DNA of 39,400 nt, from the NCBI GenBank assembly GCA_045637095.1, contig JAZTYX010000026.1, positions 1 through 39,400 on the forward strand, read 5' to 3'. The stretch is from UMGS1649 sp045637095. GTDB taxonomy: Bacteria > Bacillota > Clostridia > TANB77 > CAG-465. Under the pieces are notes generated by a model. It did no database searches, was not told the origin of the DNA, and saw only the letters and a program-made list of their open reading frames with translations. Below are positions 1 to 8,857 of this stretch, in pieces; within the stretch, counting starts at the first letter, position 1; each line of letters opens with the position of its first letter. A program made the translations under genes and the position numbers.

Positions 1-70
1 TATATTGGGTATTTTTCTTTTTTTCAATTTCAGCATCTAATTCATTTACTTGTTTTGATTTTCTGGCCAA
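1..70 (-). CDS. Unknown protein, 5' end only (window edge), probable TTG start
   Basis: A reading frame opens with TTG just after the stop of the Panacea-domain gene and stays open to the window edge (23 codons). A GGAGG lies 10 bases before the TTG (81-85), inside the last codons of the upstream gene. The visible peptide begins ARKSKQVNELDAEIEKKK and is charged and helix-prone, so it may be a coiled coil. I do not recognise it. Tight coupling to a Panacea gene suggests it could be the partner of a toxin-antitoxin pair, but that is inference. TTG is chosen because no ATG with a ribosome binding site is available. Confidence 0.5.
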   Translation of the reverse strand, partial: MARKSKQVNELDAEIEKKKNTQY

Positions 71-75
71 TTATA

Positions 76-540
76 TTAGTCCTCCAACGAACTATAATAG
101 CTATATATATCTGTATAACTAATCTCTTCATTAGATGGTGCTGTAGCTGCTATGTTTTTTCTTGCTTTTATCCAAGGTTCTTCTTTATGTGTTAGAATTT
201 CCAATTCATCTCCATCATATTTACCAAAAACATCCCATATTTCATCTAATAATCTTTTTATTTCTTCACTTATTTCTACAATAACATTATTTATCTTCGG
301 TATTTCATTTCTCCCATGTATTCTGTATTCTTCGTATAAAGATGGGAAAACTGGACCATGTACCCATGCTTGTGGTTTCTCATCAAACAAAACATTTTTT
401 ATACTATTCTCATTTTCATTATTATCGACTATATACCACGCATAAGCATAATAAACTAATTTTTGAATTTTTTTCTGTGTCATTGCTTGTTTAGTTAAAA
501 AATATTCAGCAATTGTCTTTGCTGTTATTACTTTCTCCAT
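76..540 (-). CDS. Panacea-domain protein (DUF4065, SocA/GepA-like), putative antitoxin
   Basis: The 154-aa protein matches the Panacea (DUF4065) fold from near its N terminus. It has an opening helix with TAKTIAEYFL, the KIQKLVYYAYAWY segment (about residues 24-36), and the WVHGPVFPSLYEEYR core (about 59-73) typical of GepA and SocA proteins. Known members are phage-associated proteins, proteolytic adaptors, or promiscuous antitoxins that neutralise an adjacent toxin. Here the gene is followed with no gap by another reading frame cut by the window edge, as expected for a two-gene module. The start is ATG with AGGGGTG about 7 bases upstream. Family assignment is firm; the antitoxin role is inferred from the family and the coupling. 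Confidence 0.85.
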   Translation of the reverse strand: MEKVITAKTIAEYFLTKQAMTQKKIQKLVYYAYAWYIVDNNENENSIKNVLFDEKPQAWVHGPVFPSLYEEYRIHGRNEIPKINNVIVEISEEIKRLLDEIWDVFGKYDGDELEILTHKEEPWIKARKNIAATAPSNEEISYTDIYSYYSSLED

Positions 541-674
541 AAAGCACCCCTATTATAATATTAAATTTCTCCTATTTTATTTCAAATTATCTGTATATAA
601 TATTATATTATTTTGTAATTTTTTTCAAGTTTTATAAAAAAATTATGTTTTTTATAGCTTAAAATATTAAATTT

Positions 675-1076
675 TCATTTTTCTATTTCCCCATCCCAAT
701 CAATAATTCCACCAAATTCTACTAGGTTGGTGTAGCCTAATTGTTGTAGTTTTAGTGCTGCTTGTTTGCTTCTGTTGCCACTTCTACAGTAGATTAAGAT
801 AAGTTGGTCTTTGTTTGGTAGCTTTGCTGTTACTGTTTCATCTATTGTTTCGTTTGGTATACATATTGCATTTGGTATATGTCCTTCGTTATATTCTTCT
901 ATTGTACGTGCATCTAATATAATGTAGTTTGTGTTTTCTTGCATTATGGTTGTTATTTCATCCATAGATACATATCGTATTTGGTTAGTTGTTTCTTTTT
1001 CTGTGTTTCTATTTAACATTATTACTCCTCCTATTATTACTACTAGTATTATTAGTATGATTATTACTTTTTTCAT
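675..1076 (-). CDS. Membrane-anchored rhodanese-like sulfurtransferase
   Basis: The 133-aa protein has one N-terminal membrane helix (residues about 3-21) followed by a single rhodanese domain facing outside or anchored at the membrane. The active-site loop is CRSGNRS (Cys97-Ser103), with an intact catalytic cysteine. The upstream LDARTIEEYNEGHIPNA block (about 54-70) is the standard CH2A-type signature. Such proteins carry sulfane sulfur or act as redox or persulfide enzymes; the substrate cannot be read from sequence. It lies 10 bases downstream of the TipAS-acetyltransferase gene and is probably its operon partner. A TAT/TAA-rich spacer of about 130 bases without a convincing hairpin follows it. 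Confidence 0.88.
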   Translation of the reverse strand: MKKVIIILIILVVIIGGVIMLNRNTEKETTNQIRYVSMDEITTIMQENTNYIILDARTIEEYNEGHIPNAICIPNETIDETVTAKLPNKDQLILIYCRSGNRSKQAALKLQQLGYTNLVEFGGIIDWDGEIEK

Positions 1077-1086
1077 AGGTTCTCCT

Positions 1087-1710
1087 TTATTTGTTTTGGT
1101 TTCTTTTTTCTATTCTGTTTTTTGCATAAGAACAATCTGCTATTATTCTTTTGTTTTGTTCTTCTGCATATGTTATTACTCTATCTACTAGTTTACCTGC
1201 TATTCCTTTTCCTTGATAAATTTCATCTACTTCTGTGTGTACTATGTTTATCTCTTCTTTTGTTGTTACATATACACATTCTCCTACTTGTTTGTTATCT
1301 ATATATGCTAGTACTGTATTTGTTTCTTCATCTAATGTTATTTCTACTTCTTGTTGTTTTAAGTATGTATTTATTGCTTTATGTGTATATAACGCAGTTC
1401 CTTCTCCGCCTGCTCTATCTATATTCGCTTTAAATGCATCTGTTATATACATTTCTCCTAATGCTTTTAATGTTTCATTTGTACAACTATAATAATGGTT
1501 TGTGATGAATGTTTTTAGTTCTTGTATTTTATCTTGAACTTCTTTAACTTCTGGATTTAAATCCTTTAGTTTACCTATATCCTTAAATATTTGCATTAGC
1601 TGTTCACCACTGTTTAGTAATTGTTGATTAGTTAAATTCTTATCCTTAAACTCTTTATACTGTTCTGTGTTTTCCCACATTTGTTCTGCTTGTTTTTCTA
1701 TGTTTTCCAT
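1087..1710 (-). CDS. TipAS-like drug-binding domain fused to a small GNAT acetyltransferase domain
   Basis: Two parts are visible in 207 aa. Residues about 10-115 resemble the TipAS antibiotic-recognition domain: all-helical, with TLKALGEMYITDAFKANID and a GTALYTHKAINTYL ending. TipAS normally sits behind a MerR-type DNA-binding domain, which is absent here. Residues about 117-207 resemble the compact YjdJ-type N-acetyltransferase domain: HTEVDEIYQGKGIAGKLV carries the acetyl-CoA loop, followed by IIADCSYAKN. The C-terminal end is a little unusual, since the family normally continues into a histidine-proline stretch. A thiopeptide-type ligand sensor or drug-modifying role is possible but inferred. 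It leads an operon with the rhodanese gene. The start is ATG with AGGAG 8 bases upstream. Confidence 0.75.
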   Translation of the reverse strand: MENIEKQAEQMWENTEQYKEFKDKNLTNQQLLNSGEQLMQIFKDIGKLKDLNPEVKEVQDKIQELKTFITNHYYSCTNETLKALGEMYITDAFKANIDRAGGEGTALYTHKAINTYLKQQEVEITLDEETNTVLAYIDNKQVGECVYVTTKEEINIVHTEVDEIYQGKGIAGKLVDRVITYAEEQNKRIIADCSYAKNRIEKRNQNK

Positions 1711-1748
1711 ATGTTTTTCTCCTATATATTTTCTTTATTTTTTCTTGT

Positions 1749-1793
1749 ATTATATCACAACAAAGCAAGTCAGCATAGCCGCCTTGCTTTGTT
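1749..1793 (-). terminator. Intrinsic terminator after the helicase gene, overlapping the next promoter
   Basis: An 11-bp perfect stem (AACAAAGCAAG with CTTGCTTTGTT, 1759-1769 and 1783-1793) lies just after the stop of the 899-aa helicase. Its T-run is weak. On the minus strand it runs straight into TGATATAAT (1749-1757), an extended -10 that probably drives the TipAS-acetyltransferase and rhodanese genes; no good -35 is seen. Confidence 0.6.
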
Positions 1794-1798
1794 AAATC

Positions 1799-4498
1799 TT
1801 ATATTTTTCTTAAATTTTCCAAAAAGCCTATTATTCTTTCTTCTTCTCCACTACCTACTGTACTTAGTCTCAATAATGGCAATTCACATTTAGCTAGTAT
1901 ACTATCTTTTAATGCATCCCTACTCTTTTGTTTTAGTTTTGTATGATAACAATATCCATCAACTTCTATACATAGCACTGGCATTTTATCCACCTTGTTA
2001 TATAATAATATGTCCGTATGTGTCCATTCATGTTTTGCAAATTGTCTTTCTTCTTCTGTTAAAACTGACATGTCTTTTATTATATGTTTCAAACTAACAT
2101 GCGTAGATATCTCTAAACCATAACCTTTTTCTTCTATTATTTTCTTTACTACATTATATGTTATATTTTCCGAATCATATTCTGATATTAACTTTTTATC
2201 TTTCAAATATTTAAGTCTTTCTTCTCTATTTGCTTTGTATAAGAAATCATAGATAGACTTTGTTTTAGCCTCAGTTACTTCAAAATTATTGTATTTTATA
2301 TACTTTATTAGGTCGCTAAAATTACCGTTTGTCTTTTCTACATTACTATTAGTTACTATCCTTAAATATCTCTTTGCTCTAGTTACTGCAACATTTAACA
2401 TTTGCGGATCATCTACAAAATCTGTTATTTCATCTTGCACAGTTGTTATTATTACAGCTTCTTTTTCTCTTCCTTGGAATTTATGCACAGTATCTGCTTG
2501 TACTTCCGTATCTTTTAGAGCAGTATTTAACGCCTTCTTTTGCGCTCTAAACGGAGCTATTGTTGCTATTTCAGATTCATCTACTACTTCTTTTAATTCT
2601 GGTAATATTTCGTTATTTATTATATCTATTTCTCTTTGATTGAAATTACCTCTTGCATGATTTCCTTCAGCTGTAACGTAAGCTTTAAGTACATCTTTTT
2701 CTCCATAATCTTGCGTCATTATTAACAGTTGGTTATCGTAAAACTTCTTATTACAGAAACCTACTATCTTTGGATGACATCTATAATGCTCTCTTAATAA
2801 CGTATATGGTGCATCTTCTACTGCCGTCAAAACAGATGATAAAAAGCTATGTTGTAGATAATCAAATTTTTCAGGTATTACAAAATCTTTTTCTACTCTA
2901 GATATATGTTCTTTACTATCTTCAGATATTACATTAGGAAGTTGTTTTCTATCTCCTACTATTACCGCATTTTTAGCACAAGATAAAGCTAAAACACCTG
3001 TTATTAGATCTACTTGTGATGCCTCATCTATAATTATATAATCGTATTTATAATTGCTATTTAGACATCTCTTTATAGAGTGAGTGGTACTAAACACTAC
3101 TGGATATTCCCTAGTAAACGCTTCACTTCTAGTATTTATATCTCGTTCTCCAAATATTGGTCTCGTTGTGTTCTTGCTATATTTATCATACAAATGACTT
3201 TTTAATAGTTGCATAGAAGTATCTTTTAATTCTTCAAGCATACCATCACCACCTAGTGATTTTATTTTTTCGTTATTAGTATTTATTATTTCCTTCAGTT
3301 CATCTTCTCTAGCTATAAAATACATTTTATCGCAAGCTTTTATTATATCTTTTAATGGTTCTTTAAATACTTTGAAACTTCCAGTTGATTTAAATAATAC
3401 ATATTTTAACTTAAACCAAATGCTTGGTTGTTTCCCTGTATGTTCATAATGTTCTAATTCATGTTTTAACATTAATACATCTTTGTAATTCTTACATGGT
3501 ATTTCAATATTTATGTTTTGGCCCTCATTTTGTATATAATACTTGTGTTCTACAAATATATCTCGTATTTCTTCTTTCGCTTTTGCGTTTATTCCTTTTA
3601 GTCTAAATACTTCTTTTAGTCTTGTGTTTAACGAGATGATTTCAGTCTTTAAATAATATTTATCTGTTGGTATAAATTGCAACTTTGTATATTCTTTAGA
3701 TTGATTCATTACAAAATTCTTTTTATTCTCGTTCTTACCAAGAGGAGCACATATATAGTCTAAATCATATTTTTGTAATTTCTCATATACGTTACTTGTT
3801 GCTGCATTATTATTAGAAACAACCGCTACCGTTTTACCATCTTTAACAATGTTTGCAATAATATTTAATATTGTTTGTGTCTTACCAGTTCCTGGTGGTC
3901 CTTCTATTATACTTATTTGATTTTCTAGCGCTCTTTTTACAGCATTACATTGTGATTCATTTGAACCAAAAGGATATATACATGCATTATTAGTTATTAA
4001 TCTGCTTGTTTTATTCATATTTTTCATATATGCATATAATGCACTATCTTTGTCCACATAGTTTATTTTCTTATAGTCTTCTGCAAGTAGCGCAGTTCCA
4101 TCTTCCGTTCTAACACTTACAAGAAATGCTATCTTTCTAAAATAATCAAATACATCTCTAGATTTTACATCTGTATTAGTAGGTTTATTTCTAATAAAAA
4201 TTCTACTTGTTTCATATATTTGCACCTGACCATATTCAAAAGCAACTTTATACCAATCTTCATATTGCCAAATAACTCTTACGTTATATAACGGTTCACC
4301 ATCCAGTGTAGCCAACATGTCTTCCATTGGTATTGTTCTACTAAGATTTAATTCTTTAACTTCCTTTGCAGAATAGCCATACGATTTTTCCGAATTCTTA
4401 AATGTTACATATGCTCTTCCAGAACTGTACGATATTTTAACAACATCTTCAGTCTTGTCTTCTCCTTTGATTATTATTAATCTTTTATCTTCTGTCAT
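1799..4498 (-). CDS. Superfamily 1 DNA/RNA helicase (Dna2/Upf1-like) with C-terminal DUF2726 nuclease-like domain
   Basis: This is an 899-aa ATP-dependent helicase. The Walker A motif is GPPGTGKT (residues 200-207). Further motifs in order are IIIDEASQVDL (Walker B), VGDRKQLPNV (motif III), EHYRCHPKIVGFCN (motif IV), TVHKFQGREKEAV (motif V) and NVAVTRAKRYL (motif VI), the AAA_11/AAA_12 layout of Dna2/Nam7-type enzymes. The last 140 residues contain HTDILLYN and LCIEVDGYCYH, the DUF2726 pattern, a PD-(D/E)xK/Vsr-like fold, so a helicase-nuclease is likely. Genes of this architecture are common in defence islands. It is a single-gene transcription unit with its own promoter and terminator. Its exact target is unknown. 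Confidence 0.88.
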   Translation of the reverse strand: MTEDKRLIIIKGEDKTEDVVKISYSSGRAYVTFKNSEKSYGYSAKEVKELNLSRTIPMEDMLATLDGEPLYNVRVIWQYEDWYKVAFEYGQVQIYETSRIFIRNKPTNTDVKSRDVFDYFRKIAFLVSVRTEDGTALLAEDYKKINYVDKDSALYAYMKNMNKTSRLITNNACIYPFGSNESQCNAVKRALENQISIIEGPPGTGKTQTILNIIANIVKDGKTVAVVSNNNAATSNVYEKLQKYDLDYICAPLGKNENKKNFVMNQSKEYTKLQFIPTDKYYLKTEIISLNTRLKEVFRLKGINAKAKEEIRDIFVEHKYYIQNEGQNINIEIPCKNYKDVLMLKHELEHYEHTGKQPSIWFKLKYVLFKSTGSFKVFKEPLKDIIKACDKMYFIAREDELKEIINTNNEKIKSLGGDGMLEELKDTSMQLLKSHLYDKYSKNTTRPIFGERDINTRSEAFTREYPVVFSTTHSIKRCLNSNYKYDYIIIDEASQVDLITGVLALSCAKNAVIVGDRKQLPNVISEDSKEHISRVEKDFVIPEKFDYLQHSFLSSVLTAVEDAPYTLLREHYRCHPKIVGFCNKKFYDNQLLIMTQDYGEKDVLKAYVTAEGNHARGNFNQREIDIINNEILPELKEVVDESEIATIAPFRAQKKALNTALKDTEVQADTVHKFQGREKEAVIITTVQDEITDFVDDPQMLNVAVTRAKRYLRIVTNSNVEKTNGNFSDLIKYIKYNNFEVTEAKTKSIYDFLYKANREERLKYLKDKKLISEYDSENITYNVVKKIIEEKGYGLEISTHVSLKHIIKDMSVLTEEERQFAKHEWTHTDILLYNKVDKMPVLCIEVDGYCYHTKLKQKSRDALKDSILAKCELPLLRLSTVGSGEEERIIGFLENLRKI

Positions 4499-4520
4499 TT
4501 TTTCACCCTATTTTATTCAT

Positions 4521-4550
4521 ATTATATAATCTTTTAATTTAACAAATCAA
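4521..4550 (-). promoter_or_regulatory. Sigma-A promoter for the helicase gene
   Basis: On the minus strand TTGATT (4545-4550) is followed after 18 bases by TATAAT (4521-4526), about 22 bases before the start codon. The leader carries AGGGTGA as ribosome binding site. Confidence 0.6.
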
Positions 4551-4582
4551 CAATATTTACCAAATTTCACCATATTATACAT

Positions 4583-4618
4583 AATAGGCGACAGGAATAT
4601 AAATTCCTACCGCCTATT
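4583..4618 (-). terminator. Hairpin after the mutT-like gene
   Basis: AATAGGCG pairs with CGCCTATT, and after a 2x2 mismatch AGGAAT pairs with ATTCCT around an ATAA loop. It starts 6 bases past the Nudix gene's stop. The following T-run is poor (ATTATG), so termination may be partial. Confidence 0.5.
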
Positions 4619-4623
4619 AACTA

Positions 4624-5001
4624 TCATTTCAACTTATCTACAATAAACAAATCTGCTGGTGCAAATTCAAAGTTGTTTAGTTCTGTATTTTTTATCCATT
4701 TGTATGCTTCGTGCTCTAATAACTTAATTTCACCACCTGTTTTGGTACAAGATAGTGCTATTAAGTTTATTTGTTTTTCTGGATATATAAATATCTTTTC
4801 TGCTAGATATTCATTAACTGTTATATCCATATCTAGTTCTTCTTTTATTTCACGTACTATTGCTTGTTCGCGTGTCTCATTGGGTTCTATTTTACCACCT
4901 GGAAATTCCCATAGTCCTCCTTGAGACTTTTTAAGATTTCTTTGTGTTATTAATATTTTATTTTGTTCATCTTTTATTACCGCTGCTACTACATTTATCA
5001 T
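4624..5001 (-). CDS. MutT-like Nudix hydrolase (8-oxo-dGTP or CTP pyrophosphatase type)
   Basis: The 125-aa protein begins with the typical VVAAVIKDEQNKILITQR strand. Its full Nudix box, GGKIEPNETREQAIVREI followed by KEELDM (residues about 34-57), has all metal-binding glutamates. A WEFPGG element precedes the box. These enzymes hydrolyse nucleoside triphosphates linked to another moiety, MutT by removing oxidised dGTP. The EELD variant of the box is also used by CTP pyrophosphohydrolases of the NudG type, so the substrate is open. It lies 19 bases after the SNF2 helicase stop with its own AGGAGG, so it is probably co-transcribed with that helicase. Confidence 0.85.
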   Translation of the reverse strand: MINVVAAVIKDEQNKILITQRNLKKSQGGLWEFPGGKIEPNETREQAIVREIKEELDMDITVNEYLAEKIFIYPEKQINLIALSCTKTGGEIKLLEHEAYKWIKNTELNNFEFAPADLFIVDKLK

Positions 5002-5020
5002 ATGAACCTCCTATAGTAAG

Positions 5021-7735
5021 TTACTTCCCTTGCTTCTCCTTAATTCTCTTAGCTTCATCCTTGATGATGTTACCAAGTGCTGCTTCTTCTATTTCTAGAG
5101 TCTTTTCATTTGCTTCAGATTTATCTGCAAATGTATCAAATATCTTTTGTTTTTCTTCTAGTAAGTCTGTTATTCTTTCATCTATTGTATTGTCACAAAG
5201 TAGTCTATGTACAAGTACATTTCTAGATTGTCCCATTCTGTATGCTCTAGATATTGCTTGGTTTTCTGTTGATGGTTTGAGTTGTGGTTCACATAGAATT
5301 ACTACACTTGCTGATTGTATGTTTAATCCTGTTCCACCTGCTATTATTTGTGCTAGTATTACGCTTCCTGCTGGTGCTTTATCTAGGTTGTCTATTATTG
5401 CTTGTCTTTTTGCTGAATCTATTGCTCCTGTTATTACTCCTACGCATTCTTTTTCTAGCATTTTAGATATTTTTTCTATTGTATCTAAGAAGAATGAGAA
5501 TATTATTACTTTTCTATCTTCTTCTTTTGCCTGTTCTACTAGCTCTAGTAATCTTGTTGCTTTAGATGATTGTGTTAGGTCATCTATATGCCAAGATAAT
5601 CTTCTTGCATCTGGATATGATCCATTTAGTATAGTATCTTCATATACCTTTTCTTCGTATGGTGTCATTGTACACCAATCTTTGTACTCAGTTAACTCTG
5701 GTAATTCTGTTAATACATCTTCTCTTTTTCTTCTATAATATACCGGTGCTACTTTTTCTCTAAACGTAACAGCAGTAGACAAGTATCCTATTCTTACAAC
5801 TTGTGAGTAAACTTCATGATTTAGTATTCCTATTAATCCTATCATCTCATCTACTCTATTTTCTAATGCTGTTCCTGTCATAAACAGCATTCTTTCTGCA
5901 TGATTACTTAATCTTATTGTATTAACTGTTCTTTGTGCTTCTGGATTTTTAATGTAATGTGCTTCATCTACTACAAGCATAGAATATTTGTATCCTTCTT
6001 CTAGTACAATATTGTCTGTTGTTTCAAATGTTGTTACAGCAACTCCACCATTTTTAATCCATTCGCTTATTCCTGTTTTTATACTACTTCCATGTATCTT
6101 TATTGGTTCTAGATTGCTATGTTTCTTAATTTCTCTGCACCAGTTAACAACTACACTGGCTGGACATACTACAAGAAAGTGTGTTGCCCCTGTATTTCTT
6201 AAAGATACCATTGCTGCGATTGCTTGAATTGTCTTTCCAAGGCCCATTTCGTCCCCTAGAAGCACTCTCTTTTGGTGTAGGATATATTTTGTACCAACTT
6301 CTTGATAATGTCTTAAGGTGCAATTTAGACCGTCTAGATACAATGGTTCTTCTAGTATTTCCTTTGCTAATTCTTCTGGTAATCCATAGTAATAGTCGTC
6401 ATTTCCTAAAGCTCCTGGACATAGTTCTTCAATTACAGTATAATATGCTGCTGTATCTTTTGCAAAGTCTATCCAAGTATCGAATTTATTCTTTCTTCCA
6501 GTATTGTTATATTGTTCTAGCAACTCTTTTGCTCTCGTACAGAAACCTTCTTCTTTTATATTTGTCTTTAACCAGTTATATTTTGCAATGCTTTCTTGTT
6601 TTTCTTCTTTACTACTAAAATAATATTTTATTCCATTTCCCAACTCATTAAACAACTTAAAGTCTTCTTCTATTTTTACTGTTAATTCTTCATCTAGTTT
6701 AATCTTTTCATCTATTATTTTCTTCTTTTCTTTATACTTGTATATAGCATAAACAGTTTGAGTAGTATAGAAGGTTTTCTTATCTGTAGTTAATCTAATT
6801 TTCATATTTTGTCTTGTATCTTTTAATATTCTGTCACAGATTGCTTCTATTTGATAAGCACCTTTTTCTCCTATACCTGGCATTTGTACTAAATACCTAT
6901 GTGTACAATCATATACATTAGCTATACTTGTATATCCAAAGTCTTTTAACGCTTGTATCTTTATTCCATTCTTATCTCTGTTTAATTCTACAAGAGGTAG
7001 ACTTTTTAATACATCTTTAACCTCTTGTTCCATAAGCTCATCTACTGCTTTTTTAACTTCTTCTTTGGCTCTTAAAAAGTCTTCTTCCATTCTTTTTAGA
7101 TCGCTTACAAGATATCCATATTCACTCTTTAAATGTTCTATACCACTTATCTTTTTACCAACATCTGTTATGAACGGCTTTATTAGGAATAATATCTTTT
7201 GGTATTCTTCTTCATTATCCATTACATCCGCTAACACTTCAGATTTAGCAGTGTTCATTAAATTGTTTAATCTTGTAACTGCGTTAGAAGAATCTAAATA
7301 GAATTGCTCGTTTTCTGGATATTTAAGTCTATCATAGGCTTGTTTTGCGTACCCTTTTCTTGTCTTATTTGCAAACATCCAACTTAATGCATTTTTGCAT
7401 TTACTTAACGTTTTAATATTGTCTTTTATATATTCATTATTTCCTGCATAAAGTCCCATGCAATATTCCAAAAGCTTTTTGCTTTCAAAATAACTGTAGA
7501 TTGATAGTATTAAATCATATGATTCGTTGTAGTCTACATCTGTTACTTTGCCAGAATCTACATCTGCTGTTAGTTTGTTTTGAAAGAAACCTAAATTTAG
7601 CATTTCTTCAGCCTTTGCCAGCATATCTGTTTTATATTTTTCTGCAATACCTTCTACTTTTTGTAGCTCGCTTAGTACTTTGTTAAACTTCTTTATTGTT
7701 ATTCTTGCATCCTTAAAAGAATATTTACCTGCCAT
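5021..7735 (-). CDS. SNF2-family DEAD/DEAH helicase with N-terminal helix-hairpin-helix region
   Basis: This 904-aa protein is a Swi2/Snf2-type DNA translocase. The N-terminal 450 residues are helical with no family I recognise, except an HhH-like segment LVQMPGIGEKGAYQIEAICD (about 282-301). The helicase part has GDEMGLGKT (494-502), VVDEAHYIKNP (about 588-598), FMTGTALENR, and the C-terminal lobe with GGTGLNIQSASVVIL and QAISRAYRMGQ. The frame is open 13 codons further upstream, but the ATG at 7735 is chosen because AAGGGG sits 8 bases before it and the upstream codons overlap the promoter. It starts an operon with the mutT-like gene. A defence role is inferred from neighbouring restriction-modification genes. 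Confidence 0.88.
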   Translation of the reverse strand: MAGKYSFKDARITIKKFNKVLSELQKVEGIAEKYKTDMLAKAEEMLNLGFFQNKLTADVDSGKVTDVDYNESYDLILSIYSYFESKKLLEYCMGLYAGNNEYIKDNIKTLSKCKNALSWMFANKTRKGYAKQAYDRLKYPENEQFYLDSSNAVTRLNNLMNTAKSEVLADVMDNEEEYQKILFLIKPFITDVGKKISGIEHLKSEYGYLVSDLKRMEEDFLRAKEEVKKAVDELMEQEVKDVLKSLPLVELNRDKNGIKIQALKDFGYTSIANVYDCTHRYLVQMPGIGEKGAYQIEAICDRILKDTRQNMKIRLTTDKKTFYTTQTVYAIYKYKEKKKIIDEKIKLDEELTVKIEEDFKLFNELGNGIKYYFSSKEEKQESIAKYNWLKTNIKEEGFCTRAKELLEQYNNTGRKNKFDTWIDFAKDTAAYYTVIEELCPGALGNDDYYYGLPEELAKEILEEPLYLDGLNCTLRHYQEVGTKYILHQKRVLLGDEMGLGKTIQAIAAMVSLRNTGATHFLVVCPASVVVNWCREIKKHSNLEPIKIHGSSIKTGISEWIKNGGVAVTTFETTDNIVLEEGYKYSMLVVDEAHYIKNPEAQRTVNTIRLSNHAERMLFMTGTALENRVDEMIGLIGILNHEVYSQVVRIGYLSTAVTFREKVAPVYYRRKREDVLTELPELTEYKDWCTMTPYEEKVYEDTILNGSYPDARRLSWHIDDLTQSSKATRLLELVEQAKEEDRKVIIFSFFLDTIEKISKMLEKECVGVITGAIDSAKRQAIIDNLDKAPAGSVILAQIIAGGTGLNIQSASVVILCEPQLKPSTENQAISRAYRMGQSRNVLVHRLLCDNTIDERITDLLEEKQKIFDTFADKSEANEKTLEIEEAALGNIIKDEAKRIKEKQGK

Positions 7736-7776
7736 ATATTTTCCCCTTATTTTACCATTCTTATATATTTGCATAT

Positions 7777-7804
7777 ATTATATCATAAAAGAGCAAAGGG
7801 ACAA
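7777..7804 (-). promoter_or_regulatory. Promoter of the SNF2 helicase operon
   Basis: On the minus strand TTGTCC (7799-7804), a 16-base spacer and TATAAT (7777-7782) with an extended TGA before it. The -35 lies inside the terminator of the upstream restriction-modification operon. Confidence 0.55.
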
Positions 7805-7822
7805 TAAACTCCTTGCTCTTTT
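7787..7822 (-). terminator. Intrinsic terminator of the restriction-modification operon
   Basis: AAAAGAGCAA (7787-7796) pairs with TTGCTCTTTT (7813-7822), giving a U-rich tail on the minus strand. It lies 40 bases after the nuclease stop codon. Confidence 0.65.
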
Positions 7823-7862
7823 ATATAATTTGTTTTTTTCATTTTTAATTTTACGAACATTT

Positions 7863-8849
7863 TTATACAGAAAAATCAAAATAATAAATCCCTTCTCCTT
7901 GAAGCGATACAATTATATTGTCCCTTCCGTATCTTTGCAGGTCACTCTTGTCTATCTTCTTTTCATCTTCAACACCTATTCTTTTTCTTATATATTGTCC
8001 TAATATCTTTTTATTCGGAAATGAACTTATTTGCTTGGGATAAATTTTACCATCTATCGTTACACTTCCCTCAAGCAGCCCTTCCATAGTCGTTCCATCA
8101 TCCCATATTATTTCTATGGAATCATTATTTCTTTTTCTTCCACGCGGATCTTCTCTGGATGGGAATTCCTGTTTTTCTGGAAAAAGCAATGGGTAGTTTT
8201 TTATATGACTTGTTCTAATGGCTATGTACGCGTCATTTTTATTAGTGTGTGCTACTTCTCCTTGCCCCCAATTTATTCCACTTGCATTAGGCACATCACC
8301 TGTTCTTGGATCCAACAATGTCATTTCACAATAATTAAGATCTAAAACATCCTGATTTTGTTGTCCTAATGTGTCTCTGGCATAAAGCGAAGTAGTTTTA
8401 GTTTTTGCTTTATGACAATCTATACAGTTTTCTAATATATTGTTTAAATATATATTCAATGTGTTGTAAGTATCAGCTGTTGTTTCTGCTAACACCTCTC
8501 TAAAAGGCGTATTCAAACCATTTCTTGAAAAATTAGCCGAACCTATTAATACATGTTTTATTTTCGTATCTTTTTTCCATATATAACATTTAGAATGAAC
8601 CGGTATTGTCGAGTATATTATATCTGTATTTTGCAAGCTATCATTCAAACTAACTAGCGAATTATTTAATCTTTCACCTATACCATCGGCACCATACATG
8701 CCATATATAACTGTCGATTTTAAAGGTAAATTTTCTAACCTTTTAACTGGATTTGGCCCTACATAACCAGATATTACAATTAATTCATCAGCATCTATAA
8801 TTTGATGTCTACTGAATATTATTTCTTCTAAATCTTGATAAAATAACAT
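7863..8849 (-). CDS. NgoFVII-family type II restriction endonuclease (PLD-type)
   Basis: This 328-aa protein has one phospholipase-D type catalytic motif: HSKCYIW (His85, Lys87) followed by IGSANFSRNG (Gly103, Ser104, Asn106). This is the metal-independent HxK...GSxN arrangement also known from BfiI. The N-terminal lobe ISGYVGPNPVKRLENL and the C-terminal basic, recognition-like region (EDPRGRKRNNDS) fit the NgoFVII restriction enzyme family. NgoFVII cuts at GCSGC; whether this enzyme shares that site is not visible. It is the last gene of an operon after two C5-cytosine methyltransferases, 8 bases behind the second. If the frameshift in that methyltransferase is real, cutting by an active nuclease could be toxic unless the other methyltransferase suffices. 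Confidence 0.85.
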   Translation of the reverse strand: MLFYQDLEEIIFSRHQIIDADELIVISGYVGPNPVKRLENLPLKSTVIYGMYGADGIGERLNNSLVSLNDSLQNTDIIYSTIPVHSKCYIWKKDTKIKHVLIGSANFSRNGLNTPFREVLAETTADTYNTLNIYLNNILENCIDCHKAKTKTTSLYARDTLGQQNQDVLDLNYCEMTLLDPRTGDVPNASGINWGQGEVAHTNKNDAYIAIRTSHIKNYPLLFPEKQEFPSREDPRGRKRNNDSIEIIWDDGTTMEGLLEGSVTIDGKIYPKQISSFPNKKILGQYIRKRIGVEDEKKIDKSDLQRYGRDNIIVSLQGEGIYYFDFSV

Positions 8850-8857
8850 TTTCCCTC

